Of a stretch of DNA of 64,000 nucleotides, positions 37,008 to 53,768 are shown one piece after another (within the stretch, counting starts at the first letter, position 1; every line of letters begins with the position of its first letter). Source of the stretch: Methanonatronarchaeum sp. AMET-Sl (GTDB lineage: Archaea; Halobacteriota; Methanonatronarchaeia; Methanonatronarchaeales; Methanonatronarchaeaceae); contig NZ_CP122958.1 of NCBI RefSeq assembly GCF_029854155.1, positions 617,001 through 681,000 of the forward strand, given 5' to 3'. Below the pieces are notes generated by a model, which was not told the DNA's origin, did no database searches, and saw only the letters and a program-made list of their open reading frames with translations. A program made the position numbers and the translations under genes.

Positions 37008-37032
37008 GGGTTGAGGTAGTAGACCCAAACCC
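37008..37032 (+). terminator. Probable terminator after the CGGC gene
   Basis: GGGTT (37008-37012) can pair with AACCC (37028-37032), and the stem is followed by CTTTTATTTTTG. Confidence 0.35.
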
Positions 37033-37090
37033 CTTTTATTTTTGTATTAATATGGAGTAACTGGAGGACTTGGGGGTAGTTGTGGAAGGC

Positions 37091-37366
37091 TTACTCTAGT
37101 TTGAGTTTTTTATCTGTGTATCTCTCGAACTCTAGTTCTATCTCTAGTTCGTCTCCTTCTAATTCGATTTCTACTTCTACGTCATTTCTGATTTTGAATG
37201 GTAGTTCCCATTCGTTTGTGGTTATTTTTATTTCGTTGCTTTCTTCAATTTCATCTGCTAGGTTTCTTAGAAATTCAGCTGTTTCTTTTCGGGTCATGTG
37301 TACTTCTTCTTCAAATCTTCCTTCGATAACTCTTTTATTTCCTCCGTCTTTTTTATCCATCTTCAT
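37091..37366 (-). CDS. Amphi-Trp domain-containing protein
   Basis: This 91-residue acidic protein has an N-terminal charged segment, a helix ([18 protein letters not shown]) and a strand with a single Trp ([10 protein letters not shown]). The final strands ([20 protein letters not shown]) show strict hydrophobic/acidic alternation. This is the layout of the small amphi-Trp family, which is frequent in haloarchaea and methanogens and of unknown function. It is divergent from the ArsR-like gene (60 bases between starts), which may control it. Confidence 0.82.
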   Translation of the reverse strand: MKMDKKDGGNKRVIEGRFEEEVHMTRKETAEFLRNLADEIEESNEIKITTNEWELPFKIRNDVEVEIELEGDELEIELEFERYTDKKLKLE

Positions 37367-37426
37367 TTATTCCACCAATAACTAAAACAACCAATAAATA
37401 TATAAAACTTCTTTGTAAAAATATAC

Positions 37427-37720
<294 letters not shown>

Positions 37721-37746
37721 AGAAAAGATAGAAAATTAAAACAACA

Positions 37747-38223
37747 TTAAGACAACACCGAAATCAAACTACCAACCGTACCCCCAGAATCCAAATCAAC
37801 AACACGAACCTCAACCTCATCCCCCAACTCAAGAAGATCTTGGCTATTACCCAAACCGATTACCACAGTTATTCGTTCACCGGGAGACCATTGCTCACCG
37901 TTAATAGATTTTTCAAGACTTGTAGTGTTTGTCTGGCTGGTATTAAGATTTGTCACAAGTATATTGGTTTTATCAGAAACCAGAGATTGACCAGATTCAT
38001 GTAACAAAGTAACATAAACTACACCTTCGTTGTCTTGTATTTCTATGTTTTCTAGTGAGATGCTGGCTGTTGGTGTTGTTGTTGGTATGTTTATGGCTCC
38101 GAATGTGAATGCTGCTACTATTGCTGCGAGCAATACTACTATCGATATCATCATTATTACACCTATCACGGGGCTTATACCTGATTCATCACTAAAACTT
38201 ATTTTTCTAGAGAATTTCTTCAA
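37747..38223 (-). CDS. Type IV pilin-like protein (archaeal Pilin_N/DUF1628)
   Basis: This 158-residue filament subunit or pseudopilin has a class III signal: a short basic leader (MKKFSRKISFSDESG), the cleavage site before ISPVIGVIMM, and then a 20-residue hydrophobic helix. This is the archaeal pattern cut by a PibD/EppA-type peptidase. The mature domain is a small beta-rich fold with many Thr/Asn residues that may be glycosylated. It could be assembled by the ATPase/platform pair at the start of the window, though it is far away. Single gene. Confidence 0.85.
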   Translation of the reverse strand: MKKFSRKISFSDESGISPVIGVIMMISIVVLLAAIVAAFTFGAINIPTTTPTASISLENIEIQDNEGVVYVTLLHESGQSLVSDKTNILVTNLNTSQTNTTSLEKSINGEQWSPGERITVVIGLGNSQDLLELGDEVEVRVVDLDSGGTVGSLISVLS

Positions 38224-38453
38224 CTTATTTCCTCCAAACCTATTATACGCTCTATAAAGTTTTTTTACGTTTTTAAGTTGTTTTAAACGGTTTTTTTAGT
38301 TTATAGAGTCTGTTAATTTGTTTTATAACTTTGATTCGGTATTTAAATATTTCTATCCGATTTAACAACCTTTTAATAGGTTAATTGGTTTAGTATATCT
38401 CTATAGAGTAGCTTTATATTGGTGTATGTTGGTTGTTGGTATAGGTGGGGTAT

Positions 38454-38861
38454 TTGTCTGAACTCTCTATTGCGTTTGTTTGTGTTGAAAACGCTGGCCG
38501 TAGTCAGATGGCAGCGGGTTTTGCGAATAAAATTGTTTTAGAAAAAGAACTTGATATTGAGGTTGTTAGTGGAGGTACCGCTCCAACCGGATCTATCCAT
38601 AACGTTGTGATTGATGTGATGGATGAAGTTGGTATCGATATCTCAGATGAAGAACCACGTAGAATTAAATACTATGAATTGCGGTCGATTGATTATATTG
38701 TGACTATGGGTTGTAGTCAAAATATCTGTCCCTCCAACTTTGATGTAAAAACTATTGATTGGGATTTAAAAGACCCTAAAGGAAAGGAAATCGATGAGGT
38801 CCGCATAATCAGAGATGAAATAAAAGAAAAGGTATCTTTATTGTTAAACGATCTGGCTTAA
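38454..38861 (+). CDS. Low-molecular-weight phosphatase family protein, arsenate reductase (ArsC-thioredoxin type)-like
   Basis: This protein of about 135 residues has the active-site loop CVENAGRSQMA (C-x5-R-S) near its start. The late Asp region is DLKDPKGKEIDEVRIIRDEI, whose DP pair is the family's general acid. A middle Cys pair (CSQNIC) matches the extra redox cysteines of thioredoxin-coupled arsenate reductases. It may reduce arsenate using the thioredoxin at 53266 or act as a phosphatase. I prefer TTG 38454 because AGGTGGGG lies just upstream; GTG at 38445 is inside that site. Confidence 0.85.
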   Translation: MSELSIAFVCVENAGRSQMAAGFANKIVLEKELDIEVVSGGTAPTGSIHNVVIDVMDEVGIDISDEEPRRIKYYELRSIDYIVTMGCSQNICPSNFDVKTIDWDLKDPKGKEIDEVRIIRDEIKEKVSLLLNDLA

Positions 38862-38880
38862 ATTAGGTTCACTCTTTTTT

Positions 38881-41115
<2,235 letters not shown>

Positions 41116-41490
41116 GTTTTAGACCTAATGAGGTATGTAGAACCTACCTTATAAACCAAATATCTATTCTCTAACAAACATAGGAATACCTAAAAACCCC
41201 TTACTAAACCTAATAGCTTTATATTTAAAATCTAATAGAAATCATGTTGTTCTTAATTCAGGGCTAGATGTTATATGTGTGTTTAGGTGTTTTTTGGATA
41301 GAGGCCTAAAAGTTAATTGGGTCAAAGGCAATTTGAAGTTTGGAAACACCAGGTTTTGTTTGGTGTTTTTAATCGCTTCAAACAATAATGTGGTTATTTG
41401 GTTGGTTTTTTTTAGGCCAATCTATAAGCTTGTGGGGTGACCAAAGTTTGTTGCGTTTTTGGATGTATTTGGTAGATTGATGGTGTTTTT
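41116..41490. promoter_or_regulatory. Divergent region with leader hairpin upstream of guaAB
   Basis: This 375-base gap lies between the helicase (minus) and guaAB (plus). An 8-bp hairpin AAACACCA (41344-41351) / TGGTGTTT (41361-41368) is followed by TTTAATCG, about 120 bases before the guaAB ATG. It could be a leader or attenuator structure of the biosynthetic operon. A/T boxes lie near 41155-41230. No gene is seen. Confidence 0.35.
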
Positions 41491-42402
41491 ATGGTTGAAG
41501 TTGAAAAGTTTATTGAGAAATCTGTTAGTGAAATAGATGAAGAGATTGATGGAGATGCGATGATTGCTTTATCTGGGGGTGTTGATAGTTCTGTTTGTGC
41601 TGAACTTGCTTACAGGGCTATCGGTGATAAGCTTTACCCTGTTTTTGTCGACACTGGTTTGATGCGTAAGGGGGAGGTTGCCCAGATTAAGGAGACTTTC
41701 AGTCACATGAATTTGAGGGTTGTTGAAGCTAGGGATCGTTTTGTAGGTGAGTTGGAGGGTGTTGTTGACCCTGAAGAGAAGAGGCATGTTGTTGGTCGGG
41801 AGTTCATCCGGATTTTCGAGGAGGTTGCCAGGGAATTTGATATAGAGTATTTGATCCAGGGAACTATCTATCCGGATAAGATTGAGAGTGAAGGAGGTAT
41901 TAAGAGTCATCATAATGTTGGAGGGCTTCCTGAACGTATTGATTTTAAGAGCATTGTGGAGCCGGTTGAAGACCTATATAAGGATGAAGTAAGAGAGGTT
42001 GGTAGGGCTTTAGAGCTACCTGAAACGATTACTGAGAGAATGCCTTTCCCAGGCCCCGGACTCGGTGTCAGGATAATTGGAGAGGTTAATGAAGAGAAAT
42101 TAAGTGTTGTTAGAGAGGCTAACGCGGTTGTCGAAGAAGAAATAATGGATTTAGAGCCATGGCAGGCTTTTGCCGCCCTATTATCAAGAGGGACTGGCGT
42201 TAAAGGAGATAAAAGGATCCATGGATGGATTATAGCTATCCGTGCAGTTGAATCGCGGGATGGAATGACTGCTAGAGCGATGGATGTACCTATGGAGCGT
42301 TTGAAGAAAATAGGTCAACGAATAACTCGAGAGATAGATGAAGTTTCTCGAGTGGTCTACGATGTTACAGATAAACCCCCAGGAACAATTGAGTATGAGT
42401 GA
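41491..42402 (+). CDS. guaAB: GMP synthase, ATP-pyrophosphatase subunit (archaeal two-subunit type)
   Basis: This 303-residue enzyme aminates XMP to GMP with ammonia supplied by a separate amidotransferase subunit. The PP-loop is [10 protein letters not shown] (near residue 28), and [36 protein letters not shown] and the C-terminal [13 protein letters not shown] are classical. There is no fused glutaminase domain, as is common in archaea; the glutaminase subunit gene is not in this window. The gene heads a closely packed run (argD, hisC, AK6), with its stop 5 bases before the argD ATG. Confidence 0.95.
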   Translation: MVEVEKFIEKSVSEIDEEIDGDAMIALSGGVDSSVCAELAYRAIGDKLYPVFVDTGLMRKGEVAQIKETFSHMNLRVVEARDRFVGELEGVVDPEEKRHVVGREFIRIFEEVAREFDIEYLIQGTIYPDKIESEGGIKSHHNVGGLPERIDFKSIVEPVEDLYKDEVREVGRALELPETITERMPFPGPGLGVRIIGEVNEEKLSVVREANAVVEEEIMDLEPWQAFAALLSRGTGVKGDKRIHGWIIAIRAVESRDGMTARAMDVPMERLKKIGQRITREIDEVSRVVYDVTDKPPGTIEYE

Positions 42403-42407
42403 TAAAG

Positions 42408-43568
42408 ATGAATTTAGATGAAGTCGCAGAGTTAGGTGAAAAACACCTAATCGATGTATACAACAGATTACCAATAATGCTTGAAGGCGGTCAAGGAACA
42501 CGAGTATGGGATTCAGAAGGCAATGAATACCTTGATTTCGTTGCGGGAATTGCTGTAAACTCTGTTGGCCATTGCCATCCAAATGTAGTTGAAGCGGTTA
42601 GAGAGCAAGCTGGAAAATTGATCCATTGCTCAAATTTCTATCACATAGAGAGTCAAGCAAAACTTGCAGAAAAAATCTCAGAGATATCATTTGGAGACAA
42701 GGTTTTTTTCGGCAACAGTGGTACCGAAGCAAATGAAGCCGCTATCAAACTTGCTAGAAAGGCCACAGATAACACCGAGATAATAGCTGCCGAGGGATCT
42801 TTCCATGGCCGTTCACTAGGCTCATTAAGCGCTACATGGAAAGATAGATATCGAGGACCGTTCCAACCATTGGTGCCCGACTTCTCGTTCGTACCATACG
42901 GAGATACAGAAGAAATTAAAAACAGAGTTTCTGGAGAAACAGCTGCAGTTATGCTTGAACCCATCCAAGGTGAAGGTGGAGTAAACATACCTCCAGAAGG
43001 ATATTTAGAGGCCGTACGTGACATCTGTAACGATACAGGTACATTACTCGTTTTTGACGAAGTCCAGACAGGTATGGGTCGGACAGGAAAATGGTTTGGA
43101 TACCAACACCACGATGTAGAGCCTGACATAATCTCGCTCGCCAAATCACTTGGAGGAGGTTTACCAATAGGAGCAATGGTAGCTAAAAAAGAAGTTGGAG
43201 AAGCCTTCACCCCAGGTGACCACGCCTCAACATTCGGTGGAAACCCAATAGCATGTTCAGCCGCACTCGCCACAATAAAAACAATGGAAAACGATAACCT
43301 CATCAAGAGATCAAGAGAACACGGAGCCTACATGAAGAACCAACTGAAAGACCTTATCCACCAAGACCAAAATAACTGGATTAATGAAGTACGGGGCCGT
43401 GGATTGATGATAGGGCTTGAAACAGATGGAAAAGCCCAAGAAATAGTTGACAAAGCCCTTGAAAAAAAAGTCTTGTTAAACAAAGTCAGTGAAGACGTAA
43501 TCCGGTTCGTACCGCCATTAACCGTTACAAAAAAAGAAATCGATAAGGTGGTTTCCCTAATTGGTTGA
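42408..43568 (+). CDS. argD: Acetylornithine aminotransferase-like (class III, PLP)
   Basis: This 386-residue class III aminotransferase converts N-acetylglutamate semialdehyde to acetylornithine in arginine synthesis, and may also serve lysine synthesis. Family marks are [15 protein letters not shown], the PLP-binding [13 protein letters not shown] segment, [11 protein letters not shown], the Schiff-base Lys in [15 protein letters not shown] (near residue 245), and STFGGNP. I start at ATG 42408; a GTG at 42399 would overlap guaAB. Length is typical. Substrate choice among acyl-ornithine-type amines is inferred from similarity. Confidence 0.88.
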   Translation: MNLDEVAELGEKHLIDVYNRLPIMLEGGQGTRVWDSEGNEYLDFVAGIAVNSVGHCHPNVVEAVREQAGKLIHCSNFYHIESQAKLAEKISEISFGDKVFFGNSGTEANEAAIKLARKATDNTEIIAAEGSFHGRSLGSLSATWKDRYRGPFQPLVPDFSFVPYGDTEEIKNRVSGETAAVMLEPIQGEGGVNIPPEGYLEAVRDICNDTGTLLVFDEVQTGMGRTGKWFGYQHHDVEPDIISLAKSLGGGLPIGAMVAKKEVGEAFTPGDHASTFGGNPIACSAALATIKTMENDNLIKRSREHGAYMKNQLKDLIHQDQNNWINEVRGRGLMIGLETDGKAQEIVDKALEKKVLLNKVSEDVIRFVPPLTVTKKEIDKVVSLIG

Positions 43569-43569
43569 A

Positions 43570-44637
43570 ATGAACAAAGTTGCCAAAGAGATAGATGAAT
43601 ACAAACGGGGAAAGACAAAAGAAGAGATAGCAGAGAAATATGGTTTAAACCCCAACGAAATTGTATCGCTCGCATCAAACGAAAACTCATACGGACCACC
43701 CCCAAAAGCGATACAGGCAATAAAAGAAAACGCAGGCCGTGTATATCGATATCCCTCTCCGAAAGACGCTGAAAGAATAAGACGAGAAATCGCTCAAAAA
43801 ACCAAACTAAAGCCAGAAAACGTCGTTTTAGGAACAGGTTCAGACGGCATAATGGAAAGCCTCATGAAGATGTATATAGAGCCCGGCGACCAAGTAATAA
43901 TCCCAACCCCAACCTTCTCCTACTACACATTATTAACAAAAATCTATAAAGCCAAACCAAAACACATACAACGAAACCAAAACTACAGCCTACCAAAAAA
44001 CATATCCAACGAAATCAACCAAGACACAAAAATAATCTTTATATGCAGCCCAAACAACCCCACCGGAAACACAGTCACAACCGAAAAACTAAAACAAATT
44101 TTAAAACAAGACATACTTGTCGTATTAGATGAAGCATACATTGAGTTTGCAGACCAAACACACGCACCACTAGTAAAACAACATGACAACCTAGTTGTAT
44201 TACGAACCTTCTCAAAGGCATATGGACTTGCTGGATTAAGAATCGGATACGCATTAACAAACCCTAAAATAACAAATAAATACAAAGCAGTTTCACCACC
44301 ATTCCCACTTGCAATACCCTCAATAGAAGCCGCAATAGCCGCTTTAAACGACAAAGAACACCACAAAAAAACAATTAAAAACAACCAGAGAGAAAGAAAA
44401 CGACTCCAGAAAGAAATACCACTAAAAACATATCCATCCAAAGGAAACTACGTATTCATAGACACCAGCCCCATAAAAGCAACCAAAATAACAAAAAAAC
44501 TCATGAAAAAAGGCGTGATAGTAAGAGACTGCACACCAATACCAGGATGCAAAGACACACACATACGCATAACAGTTGGAACACCAAAAGAAAACACAAA
44601 AACAATCCAAGCAATAAAAAAAATAACAAAAAAATGA
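43570..44637 (+). CDS. hisC: Histidinol-phosphate aminotransferase
   Basis: This 355-residue class I/II PLP aminotransferase acts in histidine synthesis. Signatures are [11 protein letters not shown], the GSDGIMESL cofactor segment, [17 protein letters not shown], and the PLP Lys in [15 protein letters not shown] (near residue 215). The C-terminal region includes [23 protein letters not shown] 43570 lies one base after the argD stop, so translation is coupled; a TTG at 43561 is the alternative. The coding strand becomes strongly A/C-rich in the second half. No other his genes are in the window. Confidence 0.92.
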   Translation: MNKVAKEIDEYKRGKTKEEIAEKYGLNPNEIVSLASNENSYGPPPKAIQAIKENAGRVYRYPSPKDAERIRREIAQKTKLKPENVVLGTGSDGIMESLMKMYIEPGDQVIIPTPTFSYYTLLTKIYKAKPKHIQRNQNYSLPKNISNEINQDTKIIFICSPNNPTGNTVTTEKLKQILKQDILVVLDEAYIEFADQTHAPLVKQHDNLVVLRTFSKAYGLAGLRIGYALTNPKITNKYKAVSPPFPLAIPSIEAAIAALNDKEHHKKTIKNNQRERKRLQKEIPLKTYPSKGNYVFIDTSPIKATKITKKLMKKGVIVRDCTPIPGCKDTHIRITVGTPKENTKTIQAIKKITKK

Positions 44638-44641
44638 TAAA

Positions 44642-45160
44642 ATGAAAATAGCAATAACAGGAACACCAGGAACCGGAAAAACAACAGCAACCAAAAAACT
44701 ACCCAAAAAATACAACGTAACCCACCTCAACCAACTCGTAGAAGAAAACAAACTATACACAGAAAAAGATAGAGATCGAGACAGCTACATAGTCGACATA
44801 GAAGCCATAAAACAAAAAACACCAGATAAAGGAATAGTAGAAGGACATTTCTCCCACCAACTAGATATCGACCGAATAATACTACTCAGATGCCACCCAA
44901 CCGAACTAAGAAAAAGACTAAAAAACAAAGATTTCAACCAACAAAAAATCCAGGAAAACGTCATGGCCGAAACAGTTGACGTAATCCTACTAGAAGCAAT
45001 GCAAACAGGCAAAACAATCAACGAAATCGAAACAACAAACCTAAAACCAAAAGAAGTAACAAAAAAAATACAAGAAATAATCGAAAAACAACCAAAACAA
45101 AACACCGGAAACATAGATTGGATAGAACAACTCAACGAACAAAACGACACACAACTATAA
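44642..45160 (+). CDS. AK6/Fap7-type adenylate kinase
   Basis: This 172-residue P-loop kinase has a Walker [15 protein letters not shown] near the N-terminus, VEGHFSHQL in the middle, and [12 protein letters not shown]...K.QENVMAE in the lid region. The pattern matches archaeal AK6-type proteins, which make ADP from ATP and AMP and in eukaryotes (Fap7) assist small-subunit ribosome maturation. It begins 4 bases after hisC, within the same transcript. The very A-rich C-terminus is characteristic of this genome rather than of the family. Confidence 0.87.
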   Translation: MKIAITGTPGTGKTTATKKLPKKYNVTHLNQLVEENKLYTEKDRDRDSYIVDIEAIKQKTPDKGIVEGHFSHQLDIDRIILLRCHPTELRKRLKNKDFNQQKIQENVMAETVDVILLEAMQTGKTINEIETTNLKPKEVTKKIQEIIEKQPKQNTGNIDWIEQLNEQNDTQL

Positions 45161-45233
45161 ATACACAGACTAATAAACCCAAAACAACCAAAAAAACCCA
45201 AAAGAAACAATAAGAAAGGGAGAAAAGGAAAGG

Positions 45234-45827
45234 ATGTTAAATCAGTTACGGCCATTTGCAAGCCAGACGGCAAAACCGATAACAAAAAAACTGGCACAAA
45301 AAAACATAACACCTGACCAACTCTCTATAACTTCTTTAATAGCAGCAATCCTCTCCGCAATCGCATATATATTTGGAAATCTCATAATAGCCGGAACACT
45401 TGTCTTAATAAACTCAATACTCGACCTATTAGACGGAGAGCTAGCCAGAACTCTAGGGAAAACCGGTCGTCAAGGAGACTTCACAGACCACATAATCGAT
45501 CGATACGCCGACATATTCATATTAGCCGGAATCACATTATCCCCATACGCACCCACATATCTAGGTATACTCGCAATAACAGCAGTCCTAATGACCAGCT
45601 ATCTAGGAACACAATCACAAGCAGTAGGAATCGGAAGAGTATACGCAGGCCTATTAGGAAGAGCAAACAGACTCCTTTTAATAATCTCTACAACATACCT
45701 AACCGCAATATACCCCCACAAAATAATGGGATACACATTAATCGGATGGCTATTAATCCTATTTATAATACTCGGAACAATAACCATAATACAAAGAACA
45801 AACCAAATAAAAACCAGATTGAGATAA
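45234..45827 (+). CDS. CDP-alcohol phosphatidyltransferase family membrane protein
   Basis: This 197-residue membrane enzyme exchanges CMP from a CDP-activated lipid for an alcohol head group. The family motif D..DG..AR...G...D...D is visible as [20 protein letters not shown] followed by [10 protein letters not shown] near residues 63-92. Around six hydrophobic helices surround it. The early GKTGRQGDF spacing resembles archaetidyl-inositol-phosphate synthase-like members, but the head group cannot be fixed. A GGAAAGG stretch precedes the ATG. Probably co-transcribed with AK6 and the small membrane gene that follows. Confidence 0.87.
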   Translation: MLNQLRPFASQTAKPITKKLAQKNITPDQLSITSLIAAILSAIAYIFGNLIIAGTLVLINSILDLLDGELARTLGKTGRQGDFTDHIIDRYADIFILAGITLSPYAPTYLGILAITAVLMTSYLGTQSQAVGIGRVYAGLLGRANRLLLIISTTYLTAIYPHKIMGYTLIGWLLILFIILGTITIIQRTNQIKTRLR

Positions 45828-45836
45828 ACCAAGAAA

Positions 45837-46193
45837 ATGAAAAAAACCATCAATAAATTCTCGATAGGAACAATAACCGCAGCACATGGAAACATCGGAT
45901 ACCAAACAATAAACAACATATACGCCGCTGGCGAACCCTGGACCCTAATACCAGCAATAATAGTCATATTTCTCGCAATAACCTCAATTAAAAAACAAAA
46001 AACCGCACCAGTACTAGCAGGCTACATACTCATAATACCAATAGCAACCGTTTCACTAATAGGAATACTACTACCCATAACACCCCTACCCCCTATAGTG
46101 ATCATAGGGTTATACATAACCAATTTAATAACATTTTTAGGTTTATTATACTCGACCTTAATCGGAATAAAAACCATAACCCAAATAACCTAA
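45837..46193 (+). CDS. Small membrane protein, unknown function
   Basis: This 118-residue hydrophobic protein has about three to four membrane helices (about 32-50, 58-78, 82-100 and near the end). It starts 9 bases after the CDP-alcohol phosphatidyltransferase stop and so belongs to the same transcript. An association with that lipid enzyme is inferred from position only. No family recognised. Confidence 0.6.
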   Translation: MKKTINKFSIGTITAAHGNIGYQTINNIYAAGEPWTLIPAIIVIFLAITSIKKQKTAPVLAGYILIIPIATVSLIGILLPITPLPPIVIIGLYITNLITFLGLLYSTLIGIKTITQIT

Positions 46194-46251
46194 CCCCTCT
46201 AATCACTTTTTCTGCAGATATTTTTTAACAAACTAAGATATACTACACCAT

Positions 46252-47142
<891 letters not shown>

Positions 47143-47173
47143 AAAAACCAAATAAAATTATTAATCAACATTG

Positions 47174-47914
47174 ATGACAGAAACAATATTGTTAATACTT
47201 GGTATAGCTGTTTTAACATACATTGGAAGTGGCATTGGAACTTTAACTGGCTTCGGGACCTCTACAATAATGGTCCCAGTCCTAGTCCTTTTCCTACCAC
47301 TACCAACCGTATTACTGTTAGTTGGAATCATACATTGGTTTACAGATATCTGGAAAATAGGTTTGTTCAAAGAAGGAATTGAATGGCATTTAATACTACT
47401 TTTTGGAGTCCCAGGAATAATCACCACCTACTTAAGCGCTCGATTGGTCTTTGAACTACCACTAACAATATTAACCAGATTGTTAGGCCTACTATTAATT
47501 TTTTATGTTCTATATCTACTTTATAACCCTAAATCCAGTTTGCCTAGAAACAAAGGAACTGCTTTAGCAGGAGGCGCTATCTACGGAGTTCTAGCCGGAA
47601 TATTTGGAATCGGAGGCGCAGTTAGAGGAGCTTTCTTAACAGCATACAACCTACCTAAATCGACATACATCGCAACAACAGGAGCCATAAGCCTTGCAAT
47701 CGATACAACAAGAATAACAACATACATAGATGGTGGAGCCTCTCTAACAACACCACTACTAATAGGATTATTAATTTTCATACCAACATCATATTATGGC
47801 TCAAAAACTGCAGAAAAAATAGTTAGAAAAACACCGAAAAATAAATTCAGAAAAATAATAGCCATATTCCTCCTAATAATCGGAATACAACTATTAATTG
47901 CACCAACACTATAA
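47174..47914 (+). CDS. TauE/SafE (sulfite exporter) family permease
   Basis: This 246-residue membrane protein has about seven to eight helices and the internal duplication of the family. Each half starts with a G-rich segment: [18 protein letters not shown] near residue 20 and [18 protein letters not shown] near residue 140. Members export sulfite, sulfoacetate or other organic anions; the substrate here is unknown. ATG 47174 is preferred to an in-frame TTG one codon earlier. Single gene behind moaA. Confidence 0.87.
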   Translation: MTETILLILGIAVLTYIGSGIGTLTGFGTSTIMVPVLVLFLPLPTVLLLVGIIHWFTDIWKIGLFKEGIEWHLILLFGVPGIITTYLSARLVFELPLTILTRLLGLLLIFYVLYLLYNPKSSLPRNKGTALAGGAIYGVLAGIFGIGGAVRGAFLTAYNLPKSTYIATTGAISLAIDTTRITTYIDGGASLTTPLLIGLLIFIPTSYYGSKTAEKIVRKTPKNKFRKIIAIFLLIIGIQLLIAPTL

Positions 47915-47956
47915 ACCCAGTTCACTAAAAAAATGATTTTTTTAAAATAAAAAACA

Positions 47957-48793
47957 TCAATACCTTTTTCTCCCCCCACTTAATAAATCTGATTTTGGTT
48001 TCTGATCATCACCATTTTTAAACAACAAGCCATACAACAACCCAATACCAAGACCACCAAGATGCGCCAAACTAGCGATCGGGCCCTGACCAATCATCGC
48101 CACATTCAATATAACAAAGATAACGGTTGCAACCCAAAGCTTCATTGGAATTACAATTAAAAAAATCCGCATATTCGGAGCCAACATAGTTAAAGCTCCA
48201 AAAACACCAAAAATGGCACCGCTCGCACCAACCACATAACTCTCCATAAACACTACATGCGCTAACCCACCGATAACTCCAGCAACCAAATATACCTCCA
48301 ACAAACGCCTACTTCCAACACGCCTCTCAAGTTCAGGACCGAAAAAGAACAACACAATCGCATTCACAAACAGATGGAATTCATTACCATGAGCAAACAT
48401 ACTCGTAATTATTGACCAAGGCCTCTCAACAAAATCCGGTCCTAAAAAGAAAACCGAGAGCTCCAACATTGGATCGATCCCTCTTAAAACGATTTGAACC
48501 AGATAAGCAACAAAAATCAATCCAAGCAACAGTAAAGCTACATTTCCCTTAAAATAAGATAGGAATGGAAGGTATTTCTCAACAAAACCAACTTCACCCC
48601 CCCTATCACCTGTTTTAGGATCCATTATCTTACCCTGACTCCTTAACTTAGCTCTATAATCCGACAAACCACTGCACGAATGGTTCTCAGGCAACCTATG
48701 TTCCGCACAGAACTCCTCGCCACAGAACTTACAGGTATAAGGCATGTACTCAACTTCATCACACTCAGAACATCTCGTAGGTATACTAATCAA
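47957..48793 (-). CDS. Rhomboid intramembrane serine protease with N-terminal AN1-type zinc finger
   Basis: Residues just after the start form an AN1-like zinc finger: [20 protein letters not shown], then [14 protein letters not shown] six-helix rhomboid domain follows. The catalytic Ser is in [13 protein letters not shown] and the catalytic His in [10 protein letters not shown]. It cleaves proteins within the membrane; the zinc finger may recruit substrates. This fusion is common in archaea. The start is uncertain: the frame is open to 48940, but the upstream part looks non-coding. A GGAGG lies beside the TTG at 48793, so I begin there. Confidence 0.85.
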   Translation of the reverse strand: MISIPTRCSECDEVEYMPYTCKFCGEEFCAEHRLPENHSCSGLSDYRAKLRSQGKIMDPKTGDRGGEVGFVEKYLPFLSYFKGNVALLLLGLIFVAYLVQIVLRGIDPMLELSVFFLGPDFVERPWSIITSMFAHGNEFHLFVNAIVLFFFGPELERRVGSRRLLEVYLVAGVIGGLAHVVFMESYVVGASGAIFGVFGALTMLAPNMRIFLIVIPMKLWVATVIFVILNVAMIGQGPIASLAHLGGLGIGLLYGLLFKNGDDQKPKSDLLSGGRKRY

Positions 48794-49125
48794 CCTCCAA
48801 AAACCCAATAAATCATTTCCAATAGACAAAACCCATCTAGATAACAATCTCAATAAGTCTTCCAGAAAAAATGAATCCGGAACAAACTTGTATCTTCCCC
48901 ACAACAAACCCCAAAAAAACCAACAACCTAGTCTCAACAATTATGAAAATTAAAAAAAAACCAATAAAACCCCTTTCCAAAAAAAGGGAGGGGAGATGGG
49001 GCCACACAACCTAACCTAACCAATAATATTAACCCACTCACTCGATAACAACAAGGATTTATTAATTGTCTTCTATAGCTTTAATACTATTTTTATGGTG
49101 TTTGGGTGTGTATTTAGGGGTTTGG

Positions 49126-49398
49126 TTAGCTGGGTTTGGTGCTTTCAACACCATTTAGGTAACCGAACATTCCTGAGAAGAATGCGGCAACTCCGACTGC
49201 GATTAAAGCCCATGTTATATCGCCTGATTGGATCAATAATGCGTGTACTAGGTATGTGATTAGGACTGCGATTGCTAAGCTTATAGCTCCAGCTAGGACG
49301 GACATTAATTGATTAAGTGCATATCCTATAACTACTCCAACTAAGATCGATATTCCCCATAAACCAATAAACCAAACCAAGGCACCACTAAAATCCAA
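49126..49398 (-). CDS. Small three-helix membrane protein, unknown function
   Basis: This 90-residue protein has three hydrophobic helices (about 5-28, 32-56 and 62-82), Gly/Ala-rich faces and a polar end (NGVESTKPS). The even helix spacing and GxxxG-like steps suggest a tightly packed or oligomeric protein. No family recognised. It stands alone between the rhomboid gene and the tRNA-Asn gene. Confidence 0.6.
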   Translation of the reverse strand: MDFSGALVWFIGLWGISILVGVVIGYALNQLMSVLAGAISLAIAVLITYLVHALLIQSGDITWALIAVGVAAFFSGMFGYLNGVESTKPS

Positions 49399-49595
49399 AA
49401 TAAATAACCTCCAGTAATCTCTTTTTTATAGTTATTTAACTAAGGAACTTAAAGATTTCCAAAAAACAACGGTCTATCTTATCTAGATTTTCTAGAAATT
49501 GATTTATTTTTTGTTTTTGATTTATAATAGGGGTTATTAGTGGTTTTTTGGATGTGTGGTGGTTATAAGCTGGAGAAGTAGGGTGGGGGTTGTAG

Positions 49596-49670
<75 letters not shown>

Positions 49671-49769
49671 AGAAATATTTTTTGTGTTGTGCCTGGTTTG
49701 GGTAGAATCTACTTATCCCTTTTAGATTAAAAACCTTATGGAGTTTTCGGGGAGGTTTATTTGTTTTTA

Positions 49770-49845
<76 letters not shown>

Positions 49846-49905
49846 ATTATTTTCTCTGTTATTGTTGGGGTTGTTTTTATTTAATGGTTTTTGGTGTTTT
49901 TTGGT

Positions 49906-50110
49906 TTATTTGTCTTTGTCGTCTTTTTTTTGTTTGGTGATTTTTTGTATTGCTTCTTCGATTTCTTGGTCTGTGAGTTCTTCTGTTTCTTCGTCTCCGT
50001 GTGTTAGTATTGCGTTGAGTACTTCTTCTTCGATGTTTTCTGGTTTTTTCATTATTTTTATTCCGTCTTTCGTTCGGCATATTTTGTTGATTTTGTTTTT
50101 TAGTTCTTTT

Positions 50111-50118
<8 letters not shown>
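49906..50118 (-). CDS. Small charged protein coupled to leuB, unknown function
   Basis: This 70-residue helical and highly charged protein has one Cys and a Lys/Asp-rich tail. Its ATG lies inside the last codons of leuB (8-base overlap ATGGATAA), so translation is coupled and it is the last gene of the leuCDB operon. The position suggests a link to branched-chain amino acid synthesis, but nothing in the sequence shows a function. Confidence 0.6.
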
Positions 50119-52944
<2,826 letters not shown>

Positions 52945-52971
52945 CTATTATACACCTATTGAATCGATAAT

Positions 52972-53023
52972 ACCGCCTGTAGATACCGGCTGTTTCAGTC
53001 GGGTATTCGGTTTATATGGCGGT
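52972..53023 (-). promoter_or_regulatory. leuC promoter with nested palindrome (putative operator)
   Basis: On the minus strand a TATA box ATATAAA (complement of 53011-53017) lies about 70 bases before the leuC ATG. An imperfect palindrome with 11-bp arms follows it: GATACCGGCTG (52982-52992), TTT, then CAGTC and GGTATT (52996-53007) with one extra G between. It spans the expected transcription start. An outer pair ACCGCC (52972-52977) / GGCGGT (53018-53023) encloses it. Such placement fits repressor binding; a leader RNA structure is also possible. The wider 321-base gap (52945-53265) holds no gene. Confidence 0.5.
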
Positions 53024-53265
53024 TATGTTTTTATGTTTCTTATTTAAATGGCCTTGACTCTGGTTATTTTTTATGGATAAATAGATTTGGAGAAAATAGA
53101 GGTTGTGGTTTAGTTAGGTATCCAAACCTGTTTTGGTTGTTTTTATTGTTCAAATATAATTAGTAAACCTATGTTTTTGGCCCCAACCATAGGCCGTTAC
53201 AACCCAAGAACCGGTATCCCCGTATCTCGCCTTTTTTTTGAGGTTTTTTGTGGTTTGGATAGGGG

Positions 53266-53679
53266 TTAGGCTGTTACTTTTTCGATTACGTTTTGTAGTT
53301 GTTGTTTTGGTAGTGCTCCAACTGTTCTGTTTACGAGTTCGCCGTTTTCGAAGAATAGTAGGGTTGGTATGGACATTATTCCGTATTTTCTGGCTACGCC
53401 TCCGTTTTCATCTACGTTTAGTTTCCCGAAAACAATTTCTCCTTTGTATTCTTCGGCTAGTTCTTCGATTACTGGTTCTAGTTTTTTACATGGATTGCAC
53501 CAGTCGGCCCATGCGTCAATTACGACCATTTTGTTTTCATTTATTACTGATTCGAAGTTCTCATCTGTAACTTTTATAGGTTTACCTTCACTCATGCTTT
53601 CTTTCTCCAGTTTTTCTTTAAGTTCTTTAATCTTCTTTTTTCTTATTTCATCTATATCGTTATCTCTGTTCATTTTCAC
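53266..53679 (-). CDS. Thioredoxin with charged N-terminal extension
   Basis: The protein has 137 residues. The thioredoxin fold begins near residue 37 (VTDENFESVI) and carries WADWCNPCKKLEPVIEEL, then VNVDENGGVARKYGIMSIPTLLFF with the cis-Pro. The active site is CNPC rather than the usual CGPC, which would shift its redox behaviour somewhat. The first 35 residues are a highly charged helix not seen in minimal thioredoxins. It could reduce the ArsC-like protein at 38454. Cytoplasmic; no membrane or signal segment. Confidence 0.92.
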   Translation of the reverse strand: MKMNRDNDIDEIRKKKIKELKEKLEKESMSEGKPIKVTDENFESVINENKMVVIDAWADWCNPCKKLEPVIEELAEEYKGEIVFGKLNVDENGGVARKYGIMSIPTLLFFENGELVNRTVGALPKQQLQNVIEKVTA

Positions 53680-53768
53680 TGTTAAATATCAACTTTACCA
53701 GCACAAAAAATGTTTTGCATTAATACTGTTTTTTTAGGTAGTTTGGTATAAAAAAAGGGGTGGTTTTG

